Part shown: piece after piece, positions 42,901 through 50,217 of the stretch | How the letters are laid out: every line of letters starts with the position of its first letter | Position numbering within the stretch: the first letter of the stretch is position 1 | NCBI GenBank assembly: GCA_051251595.1 | Contig: JBPOFA010000003.1 | Location: 1-64,000, forward strand | DNA from: NORP110 sp051251595 | GTDB lineage: Bacteria; Pseudomonadota; Alphaproteobacteria; Rhodobacterales; Rhodobacteraceae | DNA: 64,000 nt | Direction: 5' to 3' | The notes under the pieces: generated by a model | The model's database searches: none | Told to the model about the DNA's origin: nothing | The model's input: only the letters and a program-made list of their open reading frames with translations | Program-made: the position numbers and the translations under genes

Positions 42901-43412
42901 AATTGAGCCCCCATTTCCTTCATCGCGCGCCCAACAGCGGCCCGGATCACCGGCTCTCCCAGACGTTTGATGGCCCCTCTAAGAACCGAGGCCACGCCGT
43001 CGCTTTCGCCCTCTTGCAGGACCTTGCCGGTGAACATCAGCGCCCATGTGGACGCGTTCACCAAAGAAGAGCTGGAATGCCCCAGATGCTCGCCCCAGGC
43101 AGATGGCGCAATCTTGTCCTCGATCAGGGCATCTATCGTGTCCGCATCCGGCACCCGCAACAGCGCCTCGGCCAGACACATAAGTGCGACGCCCTCGTCG
43201 GTGGACAGGCCATATTCTGCAAGGAACACATCCATCAGCCCCGGTTTCGCATCGTTGCGAATGCCGTCGATCAGCGTGACCGCACGGGCCTTGATCGCCT
43301 CGCGCGCTGTCGTGGAAATCTGGGCCTTCGCGATCAATTCATCGATAATGAGCGTTTCATCCTTGGTGTGATACGCACGAATTACGGAACGGATATTCGA
43401 CAATGTTTGCAT
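39933..43412 (-). CDS. putA: Bifunctional proline dehydrogenase/glutamate semialdehyde dehydrogenase PutA
   Basis: A 1159-residue enzyme that oxidises proline to glutamate in two steps. Order: alpha-helical N-terminal region (1-120), FAD-dependent proline dehydrogenase barrel (about 130-440: GISIKLSALHPRYE, MGLNIDAEEADRL, MVRLVKGAYWDTEIK, YAPVGAHSDLLAYLVRRLLENGANSSF), and NAD-dependent aldehyde dehydrogenase (about 520-1000: SPWNFPLAIFTGQ, Glu in AETGGLN near 768, catalytic Cys near 801 in SAGQRCSALR). An extra C-terminal domain of about 150 residues follows, as in type B PutA. It lacks the N-terminal ribbon-helix-helix domain of E. coli PutA, so it should not repress itself. No PutR-like Lrp gene is adjacent. 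Confidence 0.95.
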   Translation of the reverse strand: MQTLSNIRSVIRAYHTKDETLIIDELIAKAQISTTAREAIKARAVTLIDGIRNDAKPGLMDVFLAEYGLSTDEGVALMCLAEALLRVPDADTIDALIEDKIAPSAWGEHLGHSSSSLVNASTWALMFTGKVLQEGESDGVASVLRGAIKRLGEPVIRAAVGRAMKEMGAQFVLGQTIEDALRRGRKNETAGYTYSYDMLGEAAMTQADADTFNASYAKSIEALAAQSTSDDIRANPGISIKLSALHPRYEVGQKHRVMAELVPRTSKLAQAAKAAGMGLNIDAEEADRLDLSLDVIEAVLRDPSLAGWDGFGVVVQAYGRRAAHVLDWLYALATELDRKIMVRLVKGAYWDTEIKRAQVEGLEDFPLFTQKVATDISYVACAQKLFAYNDRIYPQFATHNAQTVATILEVAPEDAVYEFQRLHGMGEALYDILRKNNDVRCRIYAPVGAHSDLLAYLVRRLLENGANSSFVNQIVDKSVPAEIVAADPFDAYDPTHANTAVLAPAKLYGAERENSRGWDLHSETDLMDLNTARDAFKDHMWSAMPLMVSTPSGGDVEHVTNPATPSDKLGTVTLASAADVAAALKDAKKWGASAQERNNVLNKAADLYEQNFGEIFAVLTREAGKTPMDAIAELREAVDFLRYYAARGTELSAPARGIFTCISPWNFPLAIFTGQIAAALAAGNGVLAKPAESTPLTAYIAVRLMHEAGVPVSALQLLPGHGAVVGAALTSDARISGVCFTGSTATAQRINRTMSQHMSPTAPLIAETGGLNVMIADSTALPEQAVRDIVASAFQSAGQRCSALRCLYLQEDVAEPFLEMLYGAMDEQVVGTPWDLATDIGPVIDSTARDAINSYIAKARVQGRVLKELPPPEAGTFVAPTVIKVKGVQDMDREIFGPVLHVCTFKANELDSVVDAINASGFGLTFGMHSRIDDRIEQVTSRLNVGNMYINRNQIGAIVGSQPFGGEGLSGTGPKAGGPHYTKRFCNPGKPTQSEVKGPEVTAQSVQALLNTLPPMERKALDSVELPGPTGESNVLTIFGRGVVLCLGPTAEAAKQQADIATAQGCIAVQVAPGATGDFAIDGRLPRSDLAHLDGFHLVALWGADADLKDARIALAEREGRLIPLCAELDLAERCILERHTCIDTTAAGGNASLLAAAS

Positions 43413-43682
43413 CTGCGTTCCTCATCTGACGCCAAATTGATCGTGGCTCACCGCTCTGATCAACACGATTGATTCTGTCGGACGGATCGGTGATTGATCG
43501 GAGGTATTCTTTGTACAAGATCTTTGTCAATGGGCGCGAGATCGCGGTGCTGGTCCTGCAGGCCATGCTCTTTCATCAATGTGCTGTTTTGGCTTGCTGA
43601 GGCGTGTTTGCGCGGCTTTTTTCAGGGTGCGGTCTTGGGGGCTGGGTTCGTAAGCCTGATCGGCCCCGGCACCTGTCCTGGC
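43413..43682. promoter_or_regulatory. putA upstream region with palindrome TTGTACAA
   Basis: The 270 bases between putA and the periplasmic-protein gene contain the putA promoter. An 8-nt palindrome TTGTACAA lies at 43511-43518, about 100 nt upstream of the putA start. It could be an operator but is short enough to be chance. Confidence 0.25.
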
Positions 43683-44195
43683 TTAGTTTTTGGCAGCGTC
43701 GCCTGCTTTGGCCTTTTGGCATTCAAGCACGCCACTGACCGCGTTTTTTGTGCCTGTCAGGTTCATGTCAAAAGTCGCGCCCTTGCTTCCGGTGATCTTT
43801 ACGGATTGGCCATTGGCAAATTCTTTAACAAAAGCCGGGTTGTCAAAAACAGCATAGCCCCCCTGGACGCCATTTTCGATTTTGCCCACAGCGTCGCCAC
43901 CAAATCGGGACGTGCCAAAGTTAAACTCTATATACCCAACAGCCCCGTCTTCGATGTCTGTCCAGGCCGGATTGTAGATCGCGAAAAAGCCGTTTTCCTG
44001 GTTCAGATTGAGCCCAACCTGTACCTCGGTTTTGTCTTCCATCATGCGACTTGCATAGCAGCGCGACGCATCGCCAGTTTCAGCGATGACCGTCCATTCG
44101 CCGACGGTTTTGAACACTTCTGTTTCGGCCGCCGCGCCGGGAAACGCAAATGTCAGAGAAGACGTCACCGCCAAAGCCAGAGAATGAAACCGCAT
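43683..44195 (-). CDS. Periplasmic protein of unknown function (IalB-like pattern)
   Basis: A 170-residue exported protein. Signal peptide about 1-23 (cleavage near AAAE). The mature part starts with FKTVGEWTVIAETGDASRCYASRM and contains a conserved-looking NGQSVKITGSKGATFDMNLTGTKNAVSGVLECQKA end. This layout (W-x-V near the start, one Cys per half, a closing Cys) recalls the invasion-associated locus B family of alphaproteobacteria, though I cannot confirm membership. The tail is Lys/Ala rich. It lies on the same strand as, and between, putA and the rhamnosidase gene, with about 80-nt and 270-nt gaps; no functional link is visible. Confidence 0.7.
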   Translation of the reverse strand: MRFHSLALAVTSSLTFAFPGAAAETEVFKTVGEWTVIAETGDASRCYASRMMEDKTEVQVGLNLNQENGFFAIYNPAWTDIEDGAVGYIEFNFGTSRFGGDAVGKIENGVQGGYAVFDNPAFVKEFANGQSVKITGSKGATFDMNLTGTKNAVSGVLECQKAKAGDAAKN

Positions 44196-44274
44196 GGGCG
44201 TAGCCTTTCTAATGCACGCAAACTTATGGGCATTATGCAGGGTGAGGGTCGTATTTCCAACCCGTGTCGTCGGG

Positions 44275-46935
44275 CTAATCGACGCTATTTTTGACTTGGA
44301 TCACGTGATGGCCACCTTGCAGGGTGAATTCTGTGCCTTGCGCAGCGGCCCAGCCTTTGGGCAAGCGCACCTTGGCGCTTGTGCCTGGGGCCAGTTCTAC
44401 ACGCCATTCTACACTGTGATTGTCTTGCATATGCCAGGCGCTTTTGACGGTTCCGGCCTTGGAATCGTATTCAGCTTTGACATAGCCAATGCGAGGATCA
44501 AACAGCGGGCGCATCACAACAGTGGCAAAGCCCGGGTTCAGTTCATCCCAGTCGATCCCGGCCAGTCTGGCCCAAACCCATTCCCCAATTGCCCCATAGG
44601 CGTAGTGGTTAAACGAATTCATAGCTTTGGACTGAAAGCCCTTTTCCGGCGTCCAGCCATCCCATCTTTCCCAGATGGTGGTGGCCCCATGCAAAACCGA
44701 AAACCCCCAAGAGGGGTAGGTTTCTTTTAACAGCAAGTCGATCGCGGCCTTGGGGCCCAGCCAATCTGCAACAACGGGCGCAAGGTGGCGCACCCCCAGG
44801 AAACCCGTTTGCAGATGCCCGTTCGCTGCGTCCAACAGCCGTTTCAGGTGGCGGGCCGCAACGGGCCGATCTGGTTCCGGCAGCAGATCAAAATCAAGCG
44901 CCAGCAAATAGGCGGTTTGCGTGTCCCCGGTCAGCCGCCCGTCGGCGCTTTTGAACGCGGCAACAAACCCCGCCCGCAGTCTTTGGGCAAGCGCATCCCA
45001 GTTGGACCAGGGTTCCCCGACTATGGCCGCCAGTGTGGTCATAAGATCAGCCAGTCTGATCCAATAGGCCGTGTTGATCAGGACCCGGTCGGTTTCCGGC
45101 CCAATGGACAGCCAGTCGCCATAATTGTTGTTCACAAAATTCCGGCGCAGCCCATCCGGGTTTTCCCGCGAAATCACGTCCATCCATGCGGTCAGGGACG
45201 GCCACCACCGTTTGATCTGTGTGGGATCGCCATACCGACACCAATGATCATAGGCCAGAATGATGGGGGCATCGCCCCAGGCGGGGGCTCCGGGCTGGGG
45301 GGAAAGACGGTAGGGATTCAAAGGCTTTGTCGGTGCGACATCCGGAAAGACGCCATCGCTTGATTGACCGTCGATAATGTCTTGCATCCATTTTTCGGTG
45401 AAGGCGGCAACATCCATGAAATATCCGGCTGTGCGCCAGAACACCTGCGCATCTGCGGTCCAGCCATAGCGTTCATCCCGTTGCGGGCAATCCGTGGGCA
45501 CGGACAAGAAATTGTCCCGCTGCGACCAAAAGATATTCGACATCAACTGATTAAGCATTGGATGCCCGGTTTCGATTTTACCGCATACAGGCAGGTCGCT
45601 GCCGATTGCAATTGCGGCCACATCAATATGCTCGGGTAGGGCGCTGCAGCTTATCCCGGCATATTGAAAGCCGTGAAAGGTAAAGCGCGGCTTGAAACGT
45701 TCTGGTCCGCCGGTTTTGCAAATGTAGATATCTTCACAAACGGCAAATCGCAGGTTTTCCGTATATAACGTCCCATCATCAGACAGGCGCTCTGCGTGGC
45801 GCAGCCGGATTTCGGTGCCCGCAGGTGCAGTGATATTCAGCTCTAGATATCCGGCGATATTCTGGCCAAAATCATAGATCACCTCGCCAGAGGGCATCTG
45901 TGTTTCAGACACTGGCGCAAAGCGCGCAACTTCGCGTGCAGGTGCGGCCCGCGCCGCGTCAAGCTGGGGCGCGCGCGGATCCGGGGTAAAGCGTTCAACC
46001 GGCTGCCACAAACGCGTGTCCGCGCCGGGTTTTGCCCAGTCTGCTTGCTCAAGCCGGGCATCATACTTTTCCCCCATCAGGAAATCAGAATAGCAAATCG
46101 GCCCCGGCCGCGTTTGCCAGTCTTCATCGCTTACGATCCGTTCGACGCGGCCATCCCCGTAGTCCAGATGCAACTGACACAACAGGGCCGGTCTGCCACC
46201 ATAATGGTTTCCCGCGCGTCGTTGGTTGTGACCAATCCGGCCGCTATACCACCCTTCGCCCAGGATCGCGCCCAGGACATTCTCGCCCGATTGAAGCAGG
46301 TCAGTCACATCGTGAACCTGATATTCGACCCGTTTGTGATAGTCGGTCCAGCCCGGCGCCATGACATCATCGCCGATACGCTGGCCGTTCAGGTAAAGCT
46401 CGTACAGGCCAAGGGCAGAGGCATAGACAAAAGCGCGTTTTGGCGGGTCTGCCGTGAAACTGCGCCGCATGTAATCAGCGGGCCGCGCCTGAAACCGGTT
46501 GTCATAGGCCGTGTCCTGCGGCACGTCGCGTCCGGCGGGCAGTACGAAATAGCGGGCGATCCAGCCAGCGGTCCAGTCGGCGTCGCCCAGCCCGGTGTAA
46601 AACGCGGCAACCGGCGCAAAGCCGGACATCAGCCCTTGTTCGTCGCGCAGCCGCACGGTCCAGTAAACCTTGGCATCTCGGGGCAAAGGCGGGCCGCCCC
46701 AATAAACCGGCACGCGCGCAGAGCCGTCGCGTATGTCGCTGTCCCACAAATCCCCGCGCCCGGCGGCGACCTCGTTTGGGTCAAACCCGGCAATGATATG
46801 CCAGCCCGTTGGTGTGCCACCATCACCGCTGACGCCCCAGCTTAGGCGAGGGGTCTCTGTGTTTAACCCACGCGCCAGCTCAAGAAGTTCGCAGCGCAGT
46901 TGCGTTGGTGTGATCCGGACCTTAGGCGGCGACAC
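44275..46935 (-). CDS. Alpha-L-rhamnosidase (glycoside hydrolase family 78)
   Basis: An 886-residue GH78 enzyme that releases L-rhamnose from rhamnosides. Domains: N-terminal beta-sandwich Ig-like region (about 1-120), Bac_rhamnosid_N (about 140-310), CBM67-like sandwich (about 310-420), (alpha/alpha)6 catalytic barrel (about 425-780) with TDCPQRDERYGWTADAQ (about 480-497) and GATTIWERWDGW (about 750), and a C-terminal sandwich. No signal peptide is present, so it acts in the cytosol on imported substrate. Start: GTG 46935, with GGAG 7 nt upstream, directly after the gntR stop (TGATGTG); an ATG at 46965 inside gntR lacks a ribosome site. It ends an operon of aldolase, regulator and rhamnosidase. 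Confidence 0.9.
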   Translation of the reverse strand: MSPPKVRITPTQLRCELLELARGLNTETPRLSWGVSGDGGTPTGWHIIAGFDPNEVAAGRGDLWDSDIRDGSARVPVYWGGPPLPRDAKVYWTVRLRDEQGLMSGFAPVAAFYTGLGDADWTAGWIARYFVLPAGRDVPQDTAYDNRFQARPADYMRRSFTADPPKRAFVYASALGLYELYLNGQRIGDDVMAPGWTDYHKRVEYQVHDVTDLLQSGENVLGAILGEGWYSGRIGHNQRRAGNHYGGRPALLCQLHLDYGDGRVERIVSDEDWQTRPGPICYSDFLMGEKYDARLEQADWAKPGADTRLWQPVERFTPDPRAPQLDAARAAPAREVARFAPVSETQMPSGEVIYDFGQNIAGYLELNITAPAGTEIRLRHAERLSDDGTLYTENLRFAVCEDIYICKTGGPERFKPRFTFHGFQYAGISCSALPEHIDVAAIAIGSDLPVCGKIETGHPMLNQLMSNIFWSQRDNFLSVPTDCPQRDERYGWTADAQVFWRTAGYFMDVAAFTEKWMQDIIDGQSSDGVFPDVAPTKPLNPYRLSPQPGAPAWGDAPIILAYDHWCRYGDPTQIKRWWPSLTAWMDVISRENPDGLRRNFVNNNYGDWLSIGPETDRVLINTAYWIRLADLMTTLAAIVGEPWSNWDALAQRLRAGFVAAFKSADGRLTGDTQTAYLLALDFDLLPEPDRPVAARHLKRLLDAANGHLQTGFLGVRHLAPVVADWLGPKAAIDLLLKETYPSWGFSVLHGATTIWERWDGWTPEKGFQSKAMNSFNHYAYGAIGEWVWARLAGIDWDELNPGFATVVMRPLFDPRIGYVKAEYDSKAGTVKSAWHMQDNHSVEWRVELAPGTSAKVRLPKGWAAAQGTEFTLQGGHHVIQVKNSVD

Positions 46936-46936
46936 A

Positions 46937-47614
46937 TCAAAACTCCATCGCGCGATTTCTCGCATTGGTGATATGTGCATCCATGGCATCCATTGCGCTA
47001 TGCCTATCCCGGGCCAACAACGCCTCAATAATCGCCAGATGGTCGGCGAAGGCCGCCGGAAGCGTGGTTTCGCTAAGACGAATCCGGTCAAGCTTGATCA
47101 GCCGCATTCGGATCGCGTTGATGTTGTAAGCGTTCTGGATCAGCCCGTTTTCGGTCGCTTCGATAAGCAACCTGTGAAAGCCGTCATCGATCTCTTGACC
47201 CCGGCTAAGGACATCTTCTGTGGGGGCGGTGCTGAGTTCGCCGACGATCTTTTCATGCAAGGCTTTTTGGTCTTGCAGCACCTGCATCGAAATGTTGCGC
47301 ACGGCATGCACGATGGCCTCGCGCTCTAGCGCGGCGCGCATTTGAAAGGCCTCGCGGATCATCGGCAGGTCAATCGCAGGGATCTGAATGCCGCGTTGGG
47401 GAAAGACATTGATCAACCCCTCTGCTTGCAAACGTGGCAACACTTCCCGCAGCGCCCCAAGGGACAGGTCCATCATGTCGATCAAATCGCGCTGGCTGAC
47501 CAATTCACCAGGGCGCAAACGCCCGTCCAGCAGGGCCGTTTGAAACTGCTCATAAGCGCTGTCACGAACCCCACCATCGCGTCTTTTTGGGGCGGGCCCT
47601 GATTGTTTGCTCAA
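46937..47614 (-). CDS. GntR-family (FCD) regulator of the rhamnoside module
   Basis: A 225-residue GntR regulator: winged helix (about 15-85: AYEQFQTALLDGRLRPGELVSQRDLIDMM, REVLPRLQAEGLINVFPQRGIQI) and FCD domain (about 90-215) with the metal-binding pattern R-x-x-LE-REAI, DDGFHRLLIEATEN and FADHLAIIEALLARD. It lies between the aldolase and rhamnosidase genes and should control both them and the divergent TRAP operon. A perfect 17-nt palindrome in the shared promoter (48568-48584) is the best operator candidate. The effector is probably a rhamnose-derived or uronate-derived acid. Confidence 0.9.
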   Translation of the reverse strand: MSKQSGPAPKRRDGGVRDSAYEQFQTALLDGRLRPGELVSQRDLIDMMDLSLGALREVLPRLQAEGLINVFPQRGIQIPAIDLPMIREAFQMRAALEREAIVHAVRNISMQVLQDQKALHEKIVGELSTAPTEDVLSRGQEIDDGFHRLLIEATENGLIQNAYNINAIRMRLIKLDRIRLSETTLPAAFADHLAIIEALLARDRHSAMDAMDAHITNARNRAMEF

Positions 47615-47640
47615 CTGAAATGCCCCCCTTTTTTGACGCT

Positions 47641-48540
47641 TTAACCCGAAACCAAATCCCGTGCCTCGTCAAGCGTTTCAATGATCTGGGCCATCAGATC
47701 GGCCGGGGCGGGGCGCAAAGGGGCAGCGGTGCGGGCAAAAGCCGCTTCACCCAGCCGGTTCGCCAGCAGCGCCTTCAGCACCACAAGCCCGCCATTTCCA
47801 TCAACCGCTTCTATTCTTTGTTTGGCCAGTTCTTCGGCCGCGCGATCCGCGTTGCCGGAATAAAGGTTCAGGCAATCTTTCACGTAAAGATTGGGCATCC
47901 CGCCAATAAGCCCGGCACCGCCACTGGCGACCATTTTGCTAAGGATGCGATCATCCCCGGTGAAAATGGAAAGATCCGGCAGGCCTTTGATCAGCGAAAG
48001 ACCACTGTCTAGGTCGCCTGTGGAATCTTTAATCCCAACAATGCGCCCACCACAGCGCGCAGCAACGGCCCGCACCAGATCTGGGGTAAAGGTTACGCCC
48101 GAAAAATGCGGGAAATTATAGAGAACGATGTCCAAATCTGGTGATGCTGCGCGTTCAATCACAGATGCATAAAAATCCGCGACGCCCTCGCCGGTGGCGT
48201 CGTAGTAATAGGGGGGGATGATCAGCGCCGCGCGGCAACCAAGCTGCGCAATCGCGCGATAAAACACCGCCGCATCCTCTACAGAACAGCACATGACACC
48301 GGGCACTTGCCGCGACATGTCCACGCCCGACTGTGCCATAGCGGTAAGGGCTGCAACCTTTTCACTGACGGAAAAAGACGCGCCTTCACCCGTCGTCCCA
48401 AAGGCCGAGGTAAAGTTGCATCCTGTGTTCAGCATGTCTGCACAATGCTGCCCAAGCGCGTCCGCGTCGATGGTTCCCTGTGATGAAAGAGGGGTTACTG
48501 ATGCGCAAATTACGCCTTTTAGATCCGTGCCATCACGCAT
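47641..48540 (-). CDS. DapA-family aldolase/dehydratase (2-keto-3-deoxy sugar acid aldolase type)
   Basis: A 299-residue (beta/alpha)8 enzyme of the dihydrodipicolinate synthase/N-acetylneuraminate lyase family. The Schiff-base Lys is in GRIVGIKDSTGD (about 163), the catalytic Tyr in IVLYNFPHFSG (about 136), and the GTTGEGAS motif at about 48-55. Context makes lysine biosynthesis unlikely: it sits in an operon with a rhamnosidase and GntR regulator, facing a TRAP carboxylate importer. Members of this family cleave 2-keto-3-deoxy sugar acids to pyruvate and an aldehyde, which would suit breakdown of rhamnose or uronic acid products. Substrate remains unproven. Confidence 0.85.
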   Translation of the reverse strand: MRDGTDLKGVICASVTPLSSQGTIDADALGQHCADMLNTGCNFTSAFGTTGEGASFSVSEKVAALTAMAQSGVDMSRQVPGVMCCSVEDAAVFYRAIAQLGCRAALIIPPYYYDATGEGVADFYASVIERAASPDLDIVLYNFPHFSGVTFTPDLVRAVAARCGGRIVGIKDSTGDLDSGLSLIKGLPDLSIFTGDDRILSKMVASGGAGLIGGMPNLYVKDCLNLYSGNADRAAEELAKQRIEAVDGNGGLVVLKALLANRLGEAAFARTAAPLRPAPADLMAQIIETLDEARDLVSG

Positions 48541-48567
48541 GTCTTTTCGTGCTCCTATTGATGGAAC

Positions 48568-48584
48568 CAGTTATCGCATAACTG
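48568..48584. promoter_or_regulatory. Perfect palindrome CAGTTAT-CGC-ATAACTG, likely GntR operator
   Basis: A perfect 7+3+7 inverted repeat lies 28 nt upstream of the dapA-like start and about 120 nt upstream of the divergent dctP. FCD-type GntR dimers bind sites of this size. Its place in the only promoter region shared by the two operons makes it the probable control point of the module. No second full copy is obvious in the region. Confidence 0.6.
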
Positions 48585-48702
48585 ATACAATAAGTGTTTA
48601 CATCAGCCTGTCTGCCTCGTAAAGTGCCGTTCGTACAGGGGAAGACATTTTCCCTGGGCCGCTTTACAAAAAGAAATCTTCGGGTTTTCGGGAGGATCCA
48701 AA

Positions 48703-49692
48703 ATGACCATCAAACACGTTGTAGGGGCGCTTGCTTGCGCTACTGCGTTTGCCGCACCAGCGCTTGCTCAGGACGCGCAGGTGATCAAATACACCACTGC
48801 TTCTGTCCCAACGGATATTCACACCAAGGCGATGCATGTCTTTAAGGATTCGTTGGATGCCGCCATGCCGGGCCGTTTTGACGTTCAGATTTTTGATTCC
48901 GGCTCGCTCTTTGGGCAGGGCGCTGATCTTGATGCATTGCAGCGTAACAACGCCGAAATGACCTATCTTTCCTATCAGCTGATCGCCGATGCGCTGCCGC
49001 AATACAGCGTGCTGACCGCTGGCTACCTGTTTCAGAATGCTGACCACTACCGTGCGTTTTTGAATTCTGACATGGGCGCTCAGCTAAAGACAGACGTGTC
49101 CGAAGAAATCGGCGTGCAGATTCTGGATGCCTGCTATCTTGGAACGCGGCAGGTGAACCTGCGCAAGGCACGCGATGTGCAGACCCCGGATGATCTGGCG
49201 GGCGTGAAGCTGCGCATGCCAGGCTCTGACGCTTGGTTGTTCCTGGGCGAAGCGCTGGGCGCGAACCCGACACCGCTGCCATTTGGCGAGGTCTATCTGG
49301 GTCTTCAGGCCGGCACTGTGGACGGGCAAGACAATCCGCTGCCAACCGTTGAGGCCGCAAAATTCTATGAAGTCACCGAGAAGATCGTTTTGACGAACCA
49401 CTTGGTGGATGCCGTGAACGTTGTTGTGAACAACCAGACTTGGGATGGTTTGAACGACGATGAAAAAGCCGCGATGAGCGCTGCTGCCGTGGCCTCATGC
49501 GACTACAACAACAAAGAACGTTACGCGGTCGAAGACGGGCTTGTCGCGTTCTTCAAGGAACAAGGTCTGCAAGTGACCGAGCCCAATCTGGATGCGTTCC
49601 GCAGCCATGTGCAATCCGTCTATTTTGACTCTGACCGTTCGGCCGCTTGGCCCGACGGTTGGGTCGAAAAGATCAACACACTGGCAAAGTAA
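48703..49692 (+). CDS. TRAP transporter solute-binding protein (DctP type), rhamnoside module
   Basis: A 329-residue binding protein of the DctP/SiaP group. Signal peptide about 1-22 (cleavage after PALAQ). The ligand region is LAGVKLRMPGSDAWLFLGEALGANP followed by LPFGEVYLGLQAGTVDGQDNPL, including the Arg (KLRMPG) that salt-bridges carboxylates and the Asn/Gln cluster. Two lone Cys are present (DACYLGTRQ, VASCDYNNK). GGGAGG precedes the ATG by 9 nt. Since TRAP proteins normally need a carboxylate, the cargo is expected to be acidic, for example a rhamnosyl-uronate from ulvan or pectic polymers. That is inference from the neighbours. Confidence 0.92.
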   Translation: MTIKHVVGALACATAFAAPALAQDAQVIKYTTASVPTDIHTKAMHVFKDSLDAAMPGRFDVQIFDSGSLFGQGADLDALQRNNAEMTYLSYQLIADALPQYSVLTAGYLFQNADHYRAFLNSDMGAQLKTDVSEEIGVQILDACYLGTRQVNLRKARDVQTPDDLAGVKLRMPGSDAWLFLGEALGANPTPLPFGEVYLGLQAGTVDGQDNPLPTVEAAKFYEVTEKIVLTNHLVDAVNVVVNNQTWDGLNDDEKAAMSAAAVASCDYNNKERYAVEDGLVAFFKEQGLQVTEPNLDAFRSHVQSVYFDSDRSAAWPDGWVEKINTLAK

Positions 49693-49695
49693 GCC

Positions 49696-50202
49696 ATGGC
49701 GACGCTGTCAGAACACAGCGGAAAACGGTTCAACGGACGCCTGCTTTTGCGGGCGTCCGAAGCCATTGGGGGCACGCTGTTCCTGCTGGCCTTTGGGGGC
49801 TTTATCATCCAGGTGTTCTTTCGCTACGTGATGAACGACCCCCTGCGGTGGAGCGAAGAGTTCGTCATGATCTGTTTCATCTGGACGGTGTTCTGGGCGG
49901 CGGCCTTTATGGTGCCGATCCGCGAACATGTGTCTTTTGATGTGGTGTACGAAGTCGTCGGCCCCCGAACACGGCGTGTCTTTTCCATCATCGCGATGCT
50001 GGCCGCCATCATCGCTTTTTTGATGTTGATACCGCCGACGCTCGATTATCTGGATTTTCTGCAACGTAAGAAAAGCCCGGTCCTGCGCATTCAGATGCAT
50101 TGGATCTACGGGTGCTACATTCTGTTCGTTGTCGGGTTCATGCTGCAGTCCTGCGCGCGGTTGGTGCGGCTGTTCGGTGCCAATTGGCGCGATCAACTTT
50201 AA
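49696..50202 (+). CDS. TRAP transporter small permease subunit (DctQ type), rhamnoside module
   Basis: A 168-residue DctQ protein with four membrane segments (about 25-45, 57-75, 97-118 and 137-158). It shows the family pattern RYVMNDPLRWSEEFVMICFIWTVFWAAAF in the segment 1-2 region. The start lies three bases after the dctP stop, with no intercistronic hairpin, in contrast to the other two TRAP operons of this window. It precedes dctM by 15 nt. Confidence 0.92.
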   Translation: MATLSEHSGKRFNGRLLLRASEAIGGTLFLLAFGGFIIQVFFRYVMNDPLRWSEEFVMICFIWTVFWAAAFMVPIREHVSFDVVYEVVGPRTRRVFSIIAMLAAIIAFLMLIPPTLDYLDFLQRKKSPVLRIQMHWIYGCYILFVVGFMLQSCARLVRLFGANWRDQL

Positions 50203-50217
50203 TGGGGCGCTGAGGCT

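Noticed and set aside
43494..44294. Plus-strand open frame of 266 codons
   Set aside because: Overlaps antisense the exported periplasmic protein, which has a signal peptide and ribosome context; the frame has no family features.
47641..48540. Dihydrodipicolinate synthase of lysine biosynthesis (dapA)
   Set aside because: The family matches, but the operon with a GH78 enzyme, GntR regulator and TRAP importer argues for a catabolic sugar-acid aldolase.
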